This document shows, piece after piece, positions 7,694 through 15,359 of a stretch of 38,761 nucleotides of DNA (position 1 is its first letter; each line of letters begins with the position of its first letter). The translations under genes and the position numbers were made by a program. Origin of the DNA: Acidobacteriota bacterium (GTDB lineage Bacteria > Acidobacteriota > Aminicenantia > UBA2199); assembly GCA_022711715.1 (NCBI GenBank), contig JAKLEC010000011.1, forward strand, positions 1 through 38,761. The letters are read 5' to 3'. Below the pieces are notes generated by a model. That model was not told the origin of the DNA and ran no database searches. It saw only the letters and a program-made list of their open reading frames with translations.

Positions 7694-9151
7694 GTGAAGG
7701 ACTTCAGCCCCTACCGGAGCCAGGTGATCGGCATCGACCAGCCGTTCGCCACCCCCTATGGAGAAAAACGCATTATCTACGCCGATTGGACCGCCAGCGG
7801 CCGGCTCTACCGCCCCATCGAGGAGTACGTCTCCGGCGCGCTGGGGCCTTTCGTCGGCAACACCCACACCGAGACCACGGTGACCGGCACGCGCATGACC
7901 GCCGCCTACCGCCAGGCGCAGCAGGTCATCAAGCGCCACGTGCATGCCGGCGACAACGACGTCATCTTCTTCTCCGGTTTCGGCATGACCGCCGTCATCA
8001 ACAAGCTGCAGCGGCTCCTGGGGCTGCGCATCCCCGACCAGTACTGCGGCCGGCTGCCCGGCCGCGGCCGCAGGAAGCCGCTGGTGGTCATCACCCACAT
8101 GGAGCACCACTCCAACCATACGACCTGGAACGAGTGCTGCTGCAAGGTCGAGATCGTCCGCCGCGGCGCCGACGGCCTGCCCGACCTGGACCACCTGGAG
8201 CAGATCCTGCGCCGCCACCGGGACCGCGACCCGAAGATCGGCTCGTTCACCGCCTGCTCCAACGTCACCGGCATCCACACCCCCTACCACCAGATGGCCG
8301 AGATCATGCACCGCCACGGCGGCTACTGCTTCGTCGACTTCGCCGCCGCCGCCCCCTATGTCGCCATCGACATGCACCCGGCCAAACCCGAGCAGCGCCT
8401 CGACGCCGTATTCTTCTCGCCGCACAAGTTCCTGGGCGGCCCCGGTTCCTCGGGGGTGATGCTGCTCAACAAGGAGCTGTACCGCAGCCGCGTCCCCGAC
8501 CAGCCGGGCGGCGGCACGGTGCTGTGGACCAATCCCTGGGGCGAGCAGCGCTACTATGACGACATCGAGGTGCGCGAGGACGGCGGCACCCCCGGGTTCC
8601 TGCAGGCCATCCGCGCCGCCCTGGCCATCCAGCTGAAGGAGGACATGGGCGTGGCGGCCATGCTGGCCCGCGAGGAGGAGCTGAAGGGGCTGCTGCTGAA
8701 GGGGCTGGCCGAGCATCCCGGCGTGCAGGTCCTGGAGCCGGGGCAGATGAACCGCCTGGGCATCGTCTCCTTCTATTCCCTGCACCGCCACCACAACCTC
8801 ATCGTCCGCCTGCTCAACGACCGCTTCGGCATCCAGACCCGCGGCGGATGCTCCTGCGCCGGCACCTACGGCCACATCCTGCTCCACGTCAGGCGCGAGC
8901 AGTCGAAACACATCACCGAAAAGATCAACCACGGCGACCTGTCGGAGAAGCCGGGCTGGGTGCGCATCTCTCTCCATCCCATCCTGACCGAGGAGGAGGT
9001 GCGCACCATCGCCGCCGCCGTCCACGAGACGCTCGACAACTACGAGCGCTGGCAGGAGGAGTACATCTTCGACCCCCGCACCGCCGAGTTCCAGCACCGC
9101 AGCTGGAAGCCGCAATTGCCCGATCTGAGAAGGGATTTCAGGCCCTGGTAG
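7694..9151 (+). CDS. Class V aminotransferase, cysteine desulfurase-like
   Basis: The protein is 485 aa from the GTG at 7694, chosen because GAGAGG lies 5 nt upstream and the promoter abuts the earlier ATG (7667). It has the PLP fold type I pattern of cysteine desulfurases/selenocysteine lyases. YADWTASGRLYRPIE is at the N-terminus, THMEHHSN stacks on the cofactor, and VDFAAAAPYVAIDM holds the Asp. FFSPHKFLGGPGSSG holds the Schiff-base Lys (residue 245 from GTG). A cysteine-bearing RGGCSCAGTYGH loop near the C-terminus matches the position of the reactive Cys loop. It is longer than SufS/IscS (about 400 aa) and has no suf or isc neighbours. The reaction may be sulfur mobilisation or another amino-acid lyase activity. 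Confidence 0.8.
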   Translation: MKDFSPYRSQVIGIDQPFATPYGEKRIIYADWTASGRLYRPIEEYVSGALGPFVGNTHTETTVTGTRMTAAYRQAQQVIKRHVHAGDNDVIFFSGFGMTAVINKLQRLLGLRIPDQYCGRLPGRGRRKPLVVITHMEHHSNHTTWNECCCKVEIVRRGADGLPDLDHLEQILRRHRDRDPKIGSFTACSNVTGIHTPYHQMAEIMHRHGGYCFVDFAAAAPYVAIDMHPAKPEQRLDAVFFSPHKFLGGPGSSGVMLLNKELYRSRVPDQPGGGTVLWTNPWGEQRYYDDIEVREDGGTPGFLQAIRAALAIQLKEDMGVAAMLAREEELKGLLLKGLAEHPGVQVLEPGQMNRLGIVSFYSLHRHHNLIVRLLNDRFGIQTRGGCSCAGTYGHILLHVRREQSKHITEKINHGDLSEKPGWVRISLHPILTEEEVRTIAAAVHETLDNYERWQEEYIFDPRTAEFQHRSWKPQLPDLRRDFRPW

Positions 9152-9172
9152 AGACCGTTATCGACGAACTAT

Positions 9173-9399
9173 CGTAACGCGTAACGCGTGACGCGTGACA
9201 AGTAACTGCCCTGTCGCAGCACCTGGATTTCCAAGCTCCCAGCATGGAACCCGGATCAATTTCAGTATTGCAAACGAAAGTCCATTCCGGCTATTTTATT
9301 GCGCTTTGGTCTGCGGTCAATTGAAGCGAAGTGCATTCTGCATTGAATTCAATTTTTTAAGGGCGACTACTCGTCACGCGTCACGCGTTACGCGTCACG
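9173..9399. repeat. Tetra-repeat-armed element B (CGTGACG arms)
   Basis: The left arm 9173-9200 is four 7-nt units (CGTAACG or CGTGACG types) and the right arm 9372-9399 is four inverted units. The outer flanks read CTAT and, on the other strand, AACTA. The interior of about 170 nt is relatively AT-rich with no convincing gene. The element ends 3 nt from the stop codon of the convergent FTR-rubredoxin gene. Confidence 0.85.
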
Positions 9400-9402
9400 T
9401 AG

Positions 9403-9918
9403 TTATATGAACCGTTCGAATCTCTCTTTCTTGGCTTTGCAAATGGGGCACACGCCCGGCGGCTCTTCGCGGGCGCACAGGTAGCCGCAGACCTTGCAGC
9501 GCCAGACCGGCAGCGGCAGCCGGCCGGCCGGCGTCGCGAGGCTCCCGTCGGCCCTGGCGGCGCGGCGTGCGGCGGCGGGCGGCCTGCGCTCGGGGATCGA
9601 GGCGGCCGGCCGTTCTCCGGCAGCGACCTCCGCCGAGACGTATAGGGCGCAGAAGCAGGCGCCGAACTCGTTGAGGTCGGCGTCGCGGTAATCGCAGGGG
9701 CAGATGATGTCCAGGTCCTCGGCCTTGACGCCCGCGGCCAGGCGGCAGGGGCAGGCCCAGTAGCCGTAGCGCTCCTGGTTGAGCAGCAGGCTGCGCACCA
9801 GCTCGCGGGCGAACTCGCGGTCGGGATTGAGGCGGTAGCCCGAGGCCTCGGCCTCGCGCTCCAGCTTTTCCAGCAGGGCGTCGACGGCCTTGTCGCTGAC
9901 TGCCGCGGTCGCGCTCAC
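9403..9918 (-). CDS. Ferredoxin-thioredoxin reductase catalytic chain fused to rubredoxin
   Basis: The protein is 171 aa with GTG start overlapping the glutaredoxin stop by 3 nt (GTGA). Residues ~10-95 form an FTR catalytic (beta) domain: CPC at 56-58, CPC at 73-75 and CFC at 88-90, the six cysteines that bind the 4Fe-4S cluster and form the redox-active disulphide. An Ala/Arg/Pro linker (~100-135) follows. Residues ~138-170 are a rubredoxin-type iron site, CKVC (141-144) and CPIC (157-160). In the family, FTR receives single electrons and reduces thioredoxin disulphides. Here the fused rubredoxin could be the electron donor and the adjacent glutaredoxin-like protein the client. No light-harvesting context exists, so this would be a dark, anaerobic thiol-redox system. 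Confidence 0.85.
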   Translation of the reverse strand: MSATAAVSDKAVDALLEKLEREAEASGYRLNPDREFARELVRSLLLNQERYGYWACPCRLAAGVKAEDLDIICPCDYRDADLNEFGACFCALYVSAEVAAGERPAASIPERRPPAAARRAARADGSLATPAGRLPLPVWRCKVCGYLCAREEPPGVCPICKAKKERFERFI

Positions 9919-10199
9919 TGGCCCACCGCGGCGCGGATCTTGGCCTCGTCGAAGCCCAGGACGCAGGAGGAGCCGGCGAACACCACCGTGGGGAACGACT
10001 CGTTGGGGTTCCAGCGCCGCACCTCGGCCATGGCCTTCTCCTGCTCGGCGCCGGAAAGCAGGTCCACATACACGTAGTCGTAGGCCACGCCCAGCCTGTC
10101 GAGGAGCTGGCGCGTCTTGCGGCACCAGATGCAGGTGCTCAGACCGTAGAACTCGATCCTGCCGCAGTTCTTGCCGTCCACGTGGGTAAAGGGGATCAT
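9915..10199 (-). CDS. Glutaredoxin/NrdH-like redoxin
   Basis: The protein is 94 aa. It has a thioredoxin-fold glutaredoxin pattern with the active-site dithiol CIWC (Cys23, Cys26) after strand RIEFYGL, cis-proline segment ESFPTVVF, and a C-terminal [12 protein letters not shown] helix. The start ATG has a strong GGAGGAGG upstream. It is the first gene of a two-gene operon with the FTR-rubredoxin fusion (overlap GTGA), so it is probably the disulphide carrier reduced by that protein. It could instead be reduced by glutathione or thioredoxin reductase, but the operon argues against this. Confidence 0.85.
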   Translation of the reverse strand: MIPFTHVDGKNCGRIEFYGLSTCIWCRKTRQLLDRLGVAYDYVYVDLLSGAEQEKAMAEVRRWNPNESFPTVVFAGSSCVLGFDEAKIRAAVGQ

Positions 10200-10228
10200 C
10201 TGCGCCTCCTCCGCTTTTCAGTGGCGCC

Positions 10229-10258
10229 ATTATAATGTCGCGTCCGGCCGAAAGTCAA
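10229..10258 (-). promoter_or_regulatory. Promoter of the glutaredoxin-FTR operon
   Basis: On the minus strand TTGACT (10253-10258), an 18-nt spacer, then TATAAT (10229-10234). The leader is about 23 nt and contains the GGAGG site. Confidence 0.7.
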
Positions 10259-10279
10259 TCGCCGCACGCAAGGGAACTT

Positions 10280-10555
10280 GGCGTACGGCATACGGCGGAC
10301 GGCGTACGGCAACAGCAATCGCGCATGCCGATCAAAGAACTCGGCGTACGGTTTACGGCGTAAGGCGTACGGCTCTTGATCTCCAGGGAAGATAGCGGGA
10401 AGCCAGCGAGAAAGGCAAAGGGAAAGCGGAGTGAGATGGAAATTCAGATCGGGCTTTTCCCACTCCATCTTCCCTCATTCCTCCCTCGTTCTTCCCTTTG
10501 TCTTCCCTGAGCTTTTTTGCGCTGCTACCGTACGCCGTCCGCCGTCTGCCGTCCG
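10280..10555. repeat. Tetra-repeat-armed element E (GGCGTAC arms), with second left arm
   Basis: The left arm (10280-10307) is four 7-nt GGCGTAC-type units followed by GGCAACAGCAATCG. A second left-type arm lies at 10343-10370. The right arm (10528-10555) is four inverted units of the same family. The outer flanks are AACTT at left and AACTC (opposite strand) at right. The right arm lies inside the 3' end of the DnaE2-like gene. Another inverted pair with 11-nt units is nested inside. Confidence 0.85.
10385..10508. repeat. Nested element with 11-nt units (AGGGAAGATGG-like)
   Basis: The right arm (10465-10508) is exactly four 11-nt units ending in CTTCCCT or CTCCCT. The left arm (10385-10429) is four degenerate inverted 11-12-nt units starting AGGGAAGATAG. 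GGAGTGAG at left and CACTCC at right mark the inner border. It sits inside element E. Confidence 0.75.
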
Positions 10556-13047
10556 CCGAGTTCGGATGGTAAAAATCCCAGGCACTGCTGCCAGTTGCGC
10601 CGCCGTTCCTCCGCGCCGAAGCCGTCGCGGCCCAGGCTGCGCAGCGCCGAGGCGGCGAGCAGCGCCGAGAGGTCGCGCTCGCTGAGGTGGGCGCGCAGCA
10701 GCAGGTCCTCCAGCGAGGCGTAGCCCGGGCCGCGGCCGTCGACGACGCGCTCCGCCAGCGCCGCGCCGAATCCCTTCACCGCCATGAGGCCGCAGCGGAC
10801 GGCCCCGTTTTCGCTCGTGAAACCCAGGCCGCTGCGGTTGACGTCGGGCGGCAGCACCGGCAGCCCCCAGGCCTTGGCCTCCTCGATGTAATCGGGCAGC
10901 GGGTAGTAGCCGCCGGCGGCGTTCAGCAGCCGGCAGAAGAACTCCAGCGGCCGGTGCGTCTTCATCCAGGCCGAGAGGAAGGCGGCGTGGGCATAGGCCA
11001 GGCTGTGCGCCTGGCAGAAGGCGTACAGCGAGAAGTCCTCGGCCAGCTTCCAGAACAGCTTCAGCTCCTCCGCGCGCCAGCCGTTGGCCGCGCCGCGGGC
11101 GAAGAACTCGTTGCGCAGCCCCCCGCCCCGGCGCTTCTTGAGCTCGCGGCGCGCCCGCTCGGCCTCCTCCAGGTCCCAGCCGCTGACGTGGTGCAGCAGC
11201 ACCGAGATCTGCTCCTCGAAGATCAGGGCGCCGCGGCTGCCGGGAAAGAGCTGCCCCAGCAGCGGGTGGGCCGGCGGCCGCTTCTCCTGGTAGGCCGCCT
11301 TCATCCCCGACTTCGCCGGCCCGGGGCGGATGATGGCCACGGCGATGGCCAGCTCCTCCAGGGTGGCGGGGCGGCCGCGGCGCAGGTTCTCGCGCGCCAG
11401 CGGGCTCTCCAGCTGGAAGCAGCCCTTGGTGCGCGCCTCCTGGATGGTCTTCCAGGTGGCGGAGTCGCTGGCGTCGGTCCCAGGCGGGGACGGCGATCCT
11501 GCGGATCCGCCGGCGGCGTCAGGATCGCCGCTTGGACCCAGCGGCGCGATGACCTCGAAGCCGCGCACCCCCAGCAGGTCGAGCTTGAAGACGCGCAGGC
11601 GCTCGACCGTGTCCTTGTCCCAGACCAGCTGCGGGAACCCCTCGGGCGAGCGGGTGAGCGGCAGCGCGCGGGCGACCTCGCCGGCGGCGAACACCACCCC
11701 GCCCACGTGCAGCGAGATCTCGCGGAAGACGCCGTCGAGCAGCGCGGCGGCCTGGTAGACCGGCGCCGTCCCCCCGCCGCCGCGGCCGGCCGCCCCGCCG
11801 GGGGAGCGTTCACGCCCCGCAGGGGCATGGGCAAGCTCCCGCGGCTCGGCGAACATGGGCAGCGGCCTGCTCAGGGCGTGCGCCTCCTCGGGGCCGTAGC
11901 CGAAGGCGCGGGCCGTCTCGTAGAGCGCCGAGCGGGCGCCGAAGAACTTGTGGCTGGACAGGAAGGCCGCCCGCCCGCGCCAGCGCTCGAACAGCCATTG
12001 GAACAGCTCGGGCCGCCGCGAGGAGTCGATGTCGACGTCGATGTCGGGCAGGTCGTCGCGGCGGCCGTTGAGGAAGCGCTCGAACAGCAGCCCGTGCTTC
12101 AGCGGATCGACGGAGGTCATGCCCAGCAGGAAGAGGACGTAGGAGGCGCCGGCCGAGCCGCGCAGGCCGAAGAAGATGCGCCGCCGGCGGCAAAAGGCGG
12201 CGATCTCGGCCGCGATCAGGAAATAGGCCGCGGCGCCGCCGCGGCGGACGGCGCGCAGCTCCTGCAGCGCCCGCTCGCGCTCAGCGGGCCCGGCGGAGCG
12301 TGCGTCCAGCACGCGACGCACCCGCGCCTCCAGCTCGCTGCCGCCGTCGGGGAAGAGCTCGTCCAGGGCATCGAAGGCGAAGGCGGCTCCTTCCGCCAGG
12401 CGCAGGGTGTTGGCCATGGCGTCCCGCCCGGGCTCGCCGAAGCGCCGGGCGATGCTGGCGGCCGGGATCAGGCCGTCAAGGGTCGCGTCCGCCCGGAAGG
12501 CCTCGGGGAGGGGCTGATGCCGGAAGACGGCCCGCGCCACGGCGTATCGGCGCGCGTCGCCGGTCCAGCGCAGCGCCTGCGCCCAGGCCAGCGGCGCGCC
12601 GGCGGTTGCGGCCAAGTCGCGCAGCCACTGGCCGCTCCCCCATTCCAGGCCCACGTAGAGGTTGCCGCGGCCGACCTTGTCCTGCAGCCGCCGCAGCAGG
12701 CCGTCGTCGGGCCGCGCCGGCAGGAAGACGGCCCGCACGCCGTCCAGACGGGCCGGCAGGGCGCGGCGGTTGAGGCAGGAGACGACGGCGCGAAAACCGG
12801 CGGCCGAGGCGGGATAGAGCAGCAGGCTCCCCTTCTCCGGCAGCCTGATCTCGGTGCCCAGCAGCGGCCGCAGCCCCCTGGCATCCGCCTCCTTTTTGCA
12901 TTTTTCCCAGCCGATCAGCGACATGGGATCGCAAATCGGGAGATAAGGCACCTTGGCCTTCTGCAGGGTGTCCCCGAGTGCGGCGGGATCAACCACCCCA
13001 TCGCCCTGGGAGAAGACGGAATAGGTTCTCAGCGGGACGTAGCTCAT
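10525..13047 (-). CDS. dnaE2: DnaE2/ImuC-like DNA polymerase III alpha subunit
   Basis: The protein is 840 aa, shorter than replicative DnaE (about 1,100-1,200). The C-family catalytic aspartates are present: LPDIDVDID (Asp335, Asp337) and KLDLLG (Asp490), spaced as in E. coli DnaE. The palm/finger segments ...KGCFQLES... and ...AIIRPGPAKSGM... are also seen. The N-terminal PHP domain has lost its HxH motif (PLRTYSVFS instead), so no proofreading is expected, and the C-terminal OB/tau-binding region is short. This is the pattern of error-prone DnaE2/ImuC. It follows lexA and a Y-family polymerase on the same strand, so it is probably SOS-induced and acts in translesion synthesis. A 187-nt spacer holding a repeat element separates it from the polymerase gene, and no Shine-Dalgarno is seen. 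The last ~10 residues are encoded by an arm of element E. Confidence 0.85.
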   Translation of the reverse strand: MSYVPLRTYSVFSQGDGVVDPAALGDTLQKAKVPYLPICDPMSLIGWEKCKKEADARGLRPLLGTEIRLPEKGSLLLYPASAAGFRAVVSCLNRRALPARLDGVRAVFLPARPDDGLLRRLQDKVGRGNLYVGLEWGSGQWLRDLAATAGAPLAWAQALRWTGDARRYAVARAVFRHQPLPEAFRADATLDGLIPAASIARRFGEPGRDAMANTLRLAEGAAFAFDALDELFPDGGSELEARVRRVLDARSAGPAERERALQELRAVRRGGAAAYFLIAAEIAAFCRRRRIFFGLRGSAGASYVLFLLGMTSVDPLKHGLLFERFLNGRRDDLPDIDVDIDSSRRPELFQWLFERWRGRAAFLSSHKFFGARSALYETARAFGYGPEEAHALSRPLPMFAEPRELAHAPAGRERSPGGAAGRGGGGTAPVYQAAALLDGVFREISLHVGGVVFAAGEVARALPLTRSPEGFPQLVWDKDTVERLRVFKLDLLGVRGFEVIAPLGPSGDPDAAGGSAGSPSPPGTDASDSATWKTIQEARTKGCFQLESPLARENLRRGRPATLEELAIAVAIIRPGPAKSGMKAAYQEKRPPAHPLLGQLFPGSRGALIFEEQISVLLHHVSGWDLEEAERARRELKKRRGGGLRNEFFARGAANGWRAEELKLFWKLAEDFSLYAFCQAHSLAYAHAAFLSAWMKTHRPLEFFCRLLNAAGGYYPLPDYIEEAKAWGLPVLPPDVNRSGLGFTSENGAVRCGLMAVKGFGAALAERVVDGRGPGYASLEDLLLRAHLSERDLSALLAASALRSLGRDGFGAEERRRNWQQCLGFLPSELGGRQTADGVR

Positions 13048-13058
13048 GAGAGGAACTC

Positions 13059-13215
13059 AAAAGGAAAAAGGTAAAAGGAAAAAGGAAAAAGTAAGAGAAA
13101 AATGTCCTCACGGTGGACTATCATTGCCTCGCATAAAGCCGAGTCGGTCGGCAGCGGGGTTTTTCGCGCAAGCATCCGCTTCTTCACTTTTACCTTTTAC
13201 CTTTTTCCTTTTACC
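13059..13215. repeat. Tetra-repeat-armed element F (AAAAGGA arms)
   Basis: The left arm (13059-13086) is four 7-nt AAAAGGA/AAAAGGT units. The right arm (13188-13215) is four inverted units. The left outer flank is AACTC and the right is CCTCT on the opposite strand. The inner border at right reads GTGAAGAAGCGGATGC on the opposite strand. The whole intergenic gap between the Y-family polymerase and DnaE2-like genes is this element. Confidence 0.85.
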
Positions 13216-13234
13216 TTTAGAGGTCTCGATGCTG

Positions 13235-14419
13235 CTACTTGGTCAATGACGCCGTCTTGAGGACCATCCCCTCCCTTTCCACCGGATACATCTCCTCCAA
13301 CAACATGGAGCGGCCGTTGCGCAGGGAGGAGAAGCCGAAGCGCTCCTTGACGGCGCCGATGGCAGCGGTCATCTTCTCGTCCTTCAGCGAGAAAAACGGC
13401 AGCAGGTCGCGGGCCTCCTGCAGCCCCTCGACCTTGGCGCCGACCAGGCGCAGCGGCAGCTCCCTCTCCCGCAGCAGCGCGCGCAGCAGCGGCAGCGCCC
13501 CCTGCCAGAGGTGGAAGTAGGAGTAGGTGGGAAAGGGCAGCGCCGCGCGCCGGGTGAAGGTGGAGAAGTCGCTGAAGCGCGCCTTGACCTCGACGCGGCC
13601 GGCGTAGAGCCCGTCGCGCAGCAGCTGCACGGCCAGGCGGTCGAGCAGGTAGGCCAGGTGCGAGTGCAGCAGCCCCTCGTCGCGGATGTCGTGGGGGAAG
13701 GTGGTCTCGCGGCTGAGGCTGGGATGGGCCGCTTCGGGCCGTTCCCGCTCCATGCCGCCGGCGTACTGCCCGGCGAAGACCTTGCGCCACAGCGCCGGGT
13801 ACTTCGCCTGCAGCTCGCGGCCGCGGCGCACCCCCAGCCCCTGGAGGACGAAGAAGGTCTGCGGCCCTACGCCGGGGACCTTGTCCAGGGTCAGGCCGGC
13901 GACGAACTCGGGCTCGTCCAGGAGCCAGAGCAGGCCGCCCGGCTTGGCCGCCTCGCAGGCCAGCTTGGCGCCCAGCCGCGTGCGCCCGAGGCCGGCCGAT
14001 ATGCGCAGCCCGGTCTCGCGCTCGGCCGCGGCCTTGACGCGGGCGGCCAGCTCGTAGACCGAGGGGCACAGGTAGCGGCTGCCGCCCAGGTCGACGTAGG
14101 CCTCGTCGACCGACATCTCCTCCACCCGCGGCGAGAAGCGGCGCAGGCAGGCGAAGAAGCGCTCCGAGATGCGGCGGTAGAGGTGGTAGCGGCCGCGGCG
14201 GAACACGGCGTGCGGGCACTTGCGCGCCGCCGTGCGCAGGGCCATGCCCGAGTGCACGCCGTAGCGCCGCGCCGCGTAGGAGGCGGTGCAGACCACGCCG
14301 CGCTCGTGGGCCAGGCCGCCGACGATGAGCGGCTTGCCGCGCAGCGCCGGCTCCAGCGCCTCCTCGACCGCCGCGAAGAAGGCGTCGATGTCCAGGTGCA
14401 GGACCGCGGGCGGCTTCAC
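13235..14419 (-). CDS. dinB: Y-family DNA polymerase (DinB/UmuC-like)
   Basis: The protein is 394 aa from a GTG that overlaps the lexA stop by 4 nt (GTGA); the open frame upstream is a shadow of lexA. LHLDIDAFFAAVE (Asp10) and SVDEAYVDL (Asp105-Glu106) are the complete catalytic triad of the family, followed by a helix-hairpin-helix thumb (LDKVPGVGPQT) and a little-finger domain. It therefore looks catalytically active, unlike ImuB proteins, which usually lack these residues. The position between lexA and a DnaE2-like gene nevertheless matches the imuB slot of SOS mutagenesis cassettes. It performs translesion synthesis, presumably under LexA control through translational coupling. Confidence 0.9.
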   Translation of the reverse strand: MKPPAVLHLDIDAFFAAVEEALEPALRGKPLIVGGLAHERGVVCTASYAARRYGVHSGMALRTAARKCPHAVFRRGRYHLYRRISERFFACLRRFSPRVEEMSVDEAYVDLGGSRYLCPSVYELAARVKAAAERETGLRISAGLGRTRLGAKLACEAAKPGGLLWLLDEPEFVAGLTLDKVPGVGPQTFFVLQGLGVRRGRELQAKYPALWRKVFAGQYAGGMERERPEAAHPSLSRETTFPHDIRDEGLLHSHLAYLLDRLAVQLLRDGLYAGRVEVKARFSDFSTFTRRAALPFPTYSYFHLWQGALPLLRALLRERELPLRLVGAKVEGLQEARDLLPFFSLKDEKMTAAIGAVKERFGFSSLRNGRSMLLEEMYPVEREGMVLKTASLTK

Positions 14420-15012
14420 CGGTACTTGCGCATGACGCCCACCACCCGGCCGACCAGCCGGAAGGGGGCGGCGATGGGATCGTAATCGGGGTTCTCCGGC
14501 GCCAGCACGTAGCCCTCGCCGCTGCGCTTCAGGCGCTTGAGGGTGATCGAGCCGTCGCCCAGCCGCGCCACCACCATCTGCCCGGGCTCGGCGCGGTCGG
14601 CGCGGCGGATCAGGACCAGGTCGCCGTCCTGGATGTAGGCGTCCTTCATGCTCTGGCCCTGGACGCGGAAGGCGACGACGTCGCCCCCCTTCTCGGCCAG
14701 CCACTCGGGCAGGACCACTTCCTCGCCCAGCTCGGCGAACATCTCCAGCGCCGGGCCGGCGGGCACCATGCCCACCAGCGGCACGGCCGTTCTCCCCTCG
14801 CCGGGGGCCGCCCCGCCGGCGGGAAGCTCCCAGCCCCGCCCCGACCGGCGCAGGGCGCCGCTCCGCCGCAGGCGCAGCAGATAGCCCTGCACGGTCGCCG
14901 GCGAGGAGACGCCGGAAAGGGCGGCGATCTCGCGCACGGTGGGGAAATAGCCGTTGCGGCGGCAGAATTCCCGGATCTTGTCCAGGATGAGCTTTTGCTT
15001 CTTGGTCATCAT
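14416..15012 (-). CDS. lexA: LexA repressor
   Basis: The protein is 198 aa from ATG 15012. The frame is open to 15060, but that lies upstream of the -10, and AAAGG sits 7 nt before 15012. The N-terminal winged helix (~residues 1-65) contains FPTVREIAALSGVSSPATVQGYL, the recognition helix region. The cleavage region is PLVGMVPAGP, with Ala-Gly. The Ser-Lys dyad is in VQGQSMKDAYIQDGD and SITLKRLKR. It represses SOS genes and self-cleaves when activated by RecA. It is first in the lexA-Y-polymerase-dnaE2 cassette and preceded by its own operator (GTTC-N7-GTTC). Confidence 0.93.
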   Translation of the reverse strand: MMTKKQKLILDKIREFCRRNGYFPTVREIAALSGVSSPATVQGYLLRLRRSGALRRSGRGWELPAGGAAPGEGRTAVPLVGMVPAGPALEMFAELGEEVVLPEWLAEKGGDVVAFRVQGQSMKDAYIQDGDLVLIRRADRAEPGQMVVARLGDGSITLKRLKRSGEGYVLAPENPDYDPIAAPFRLVGRVVGVMRKYR

Positions 15013-15014
15013 TT

Positions 15015-15029
15015 GTTCGCCTTTTGTTC
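15015..15029 (-). promoter_or_regulatory. Putative LexA operator, GTTC-N7-GTTC direct repeat
   Basis: GTTC at 15015-15018 and 15026-15029 are separated by exactly 7 nt (GAAC-N7-GAAC on the coding strand). This is the direct-repeat form known for alphaproteobacterial LexA, not the palindromic gamma- or Gram-positive box. It lies just after the predicted transcription start and next to the lexA ribosome-binding site, ideal for autorepression. Confidence 0.7.
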
Positions 15030-15038
15030 GCCTTTTCA

Positions 15039-15067
15039 ATAATAATATGGATTGGGGCATCTGTCAA
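15039..15067 (-). promoter_or_regulatory. lexA promoter
   Basis: On the minus strand a perfect TTGACA (15062-15067), a 17-nt spacer and TATTAT (15039-15044). Transcription should begin near 15032, immediately before the LexA box. Confidence 0.8.
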
Positions 15068-15093
15068 CAAGGATTGATGAAAAAACGACCTAT

Positions 15094-15279
15094 CGTGACG
15101 CGTAACGCGTGACGCGTGACGCGAAAACGCAATGAAAGATCGTAGAAAAGCGGTTCCAGGCTATTTCATGCATTTGTGAGGACAAATCATACGAAAAATG
15201 ACTTGATTGCTGGCATAAATCACTTGCTGTAGTGCATTTGATGCTGTTACGTGTCACGCGTCACGCGTTACGCGTCACG
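15094..15279. repeat. Tetra-repeat-armed element C (CGTGACG arms)
   Basis: The left arm (15094-15121) is four 7-nt units and the right arm (15252-15279) is four inverted units. The outer flanks are CTAT at left and CTAAC (opposite strand) at right. The right inner border reads GTAACAGCAT on the opposite strand. It lies between the divergent lexA and pspC-like genes, leaving the lexA promoter intact. The interior of about 130 nt has no gene. Confidence 0.85.
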
Positions 15280-15359
15280 TTAGCTTGTTGTCAACTGCTT
15301 GAACTTTTCGGGCCGGACCTGCGTTATAAATGCCTGAGGGCAAGGCCCGAGGAGGACAC

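Noticed and set aside
10687..13074. A 795-codon open frame opposite the DnaE2-like gene
   Set aside because: The minus-strand gene has catalytic motifs and operon context; the plus frame is low-complexity (Gly/Ala/Gln/Arg) and lacks a start site.
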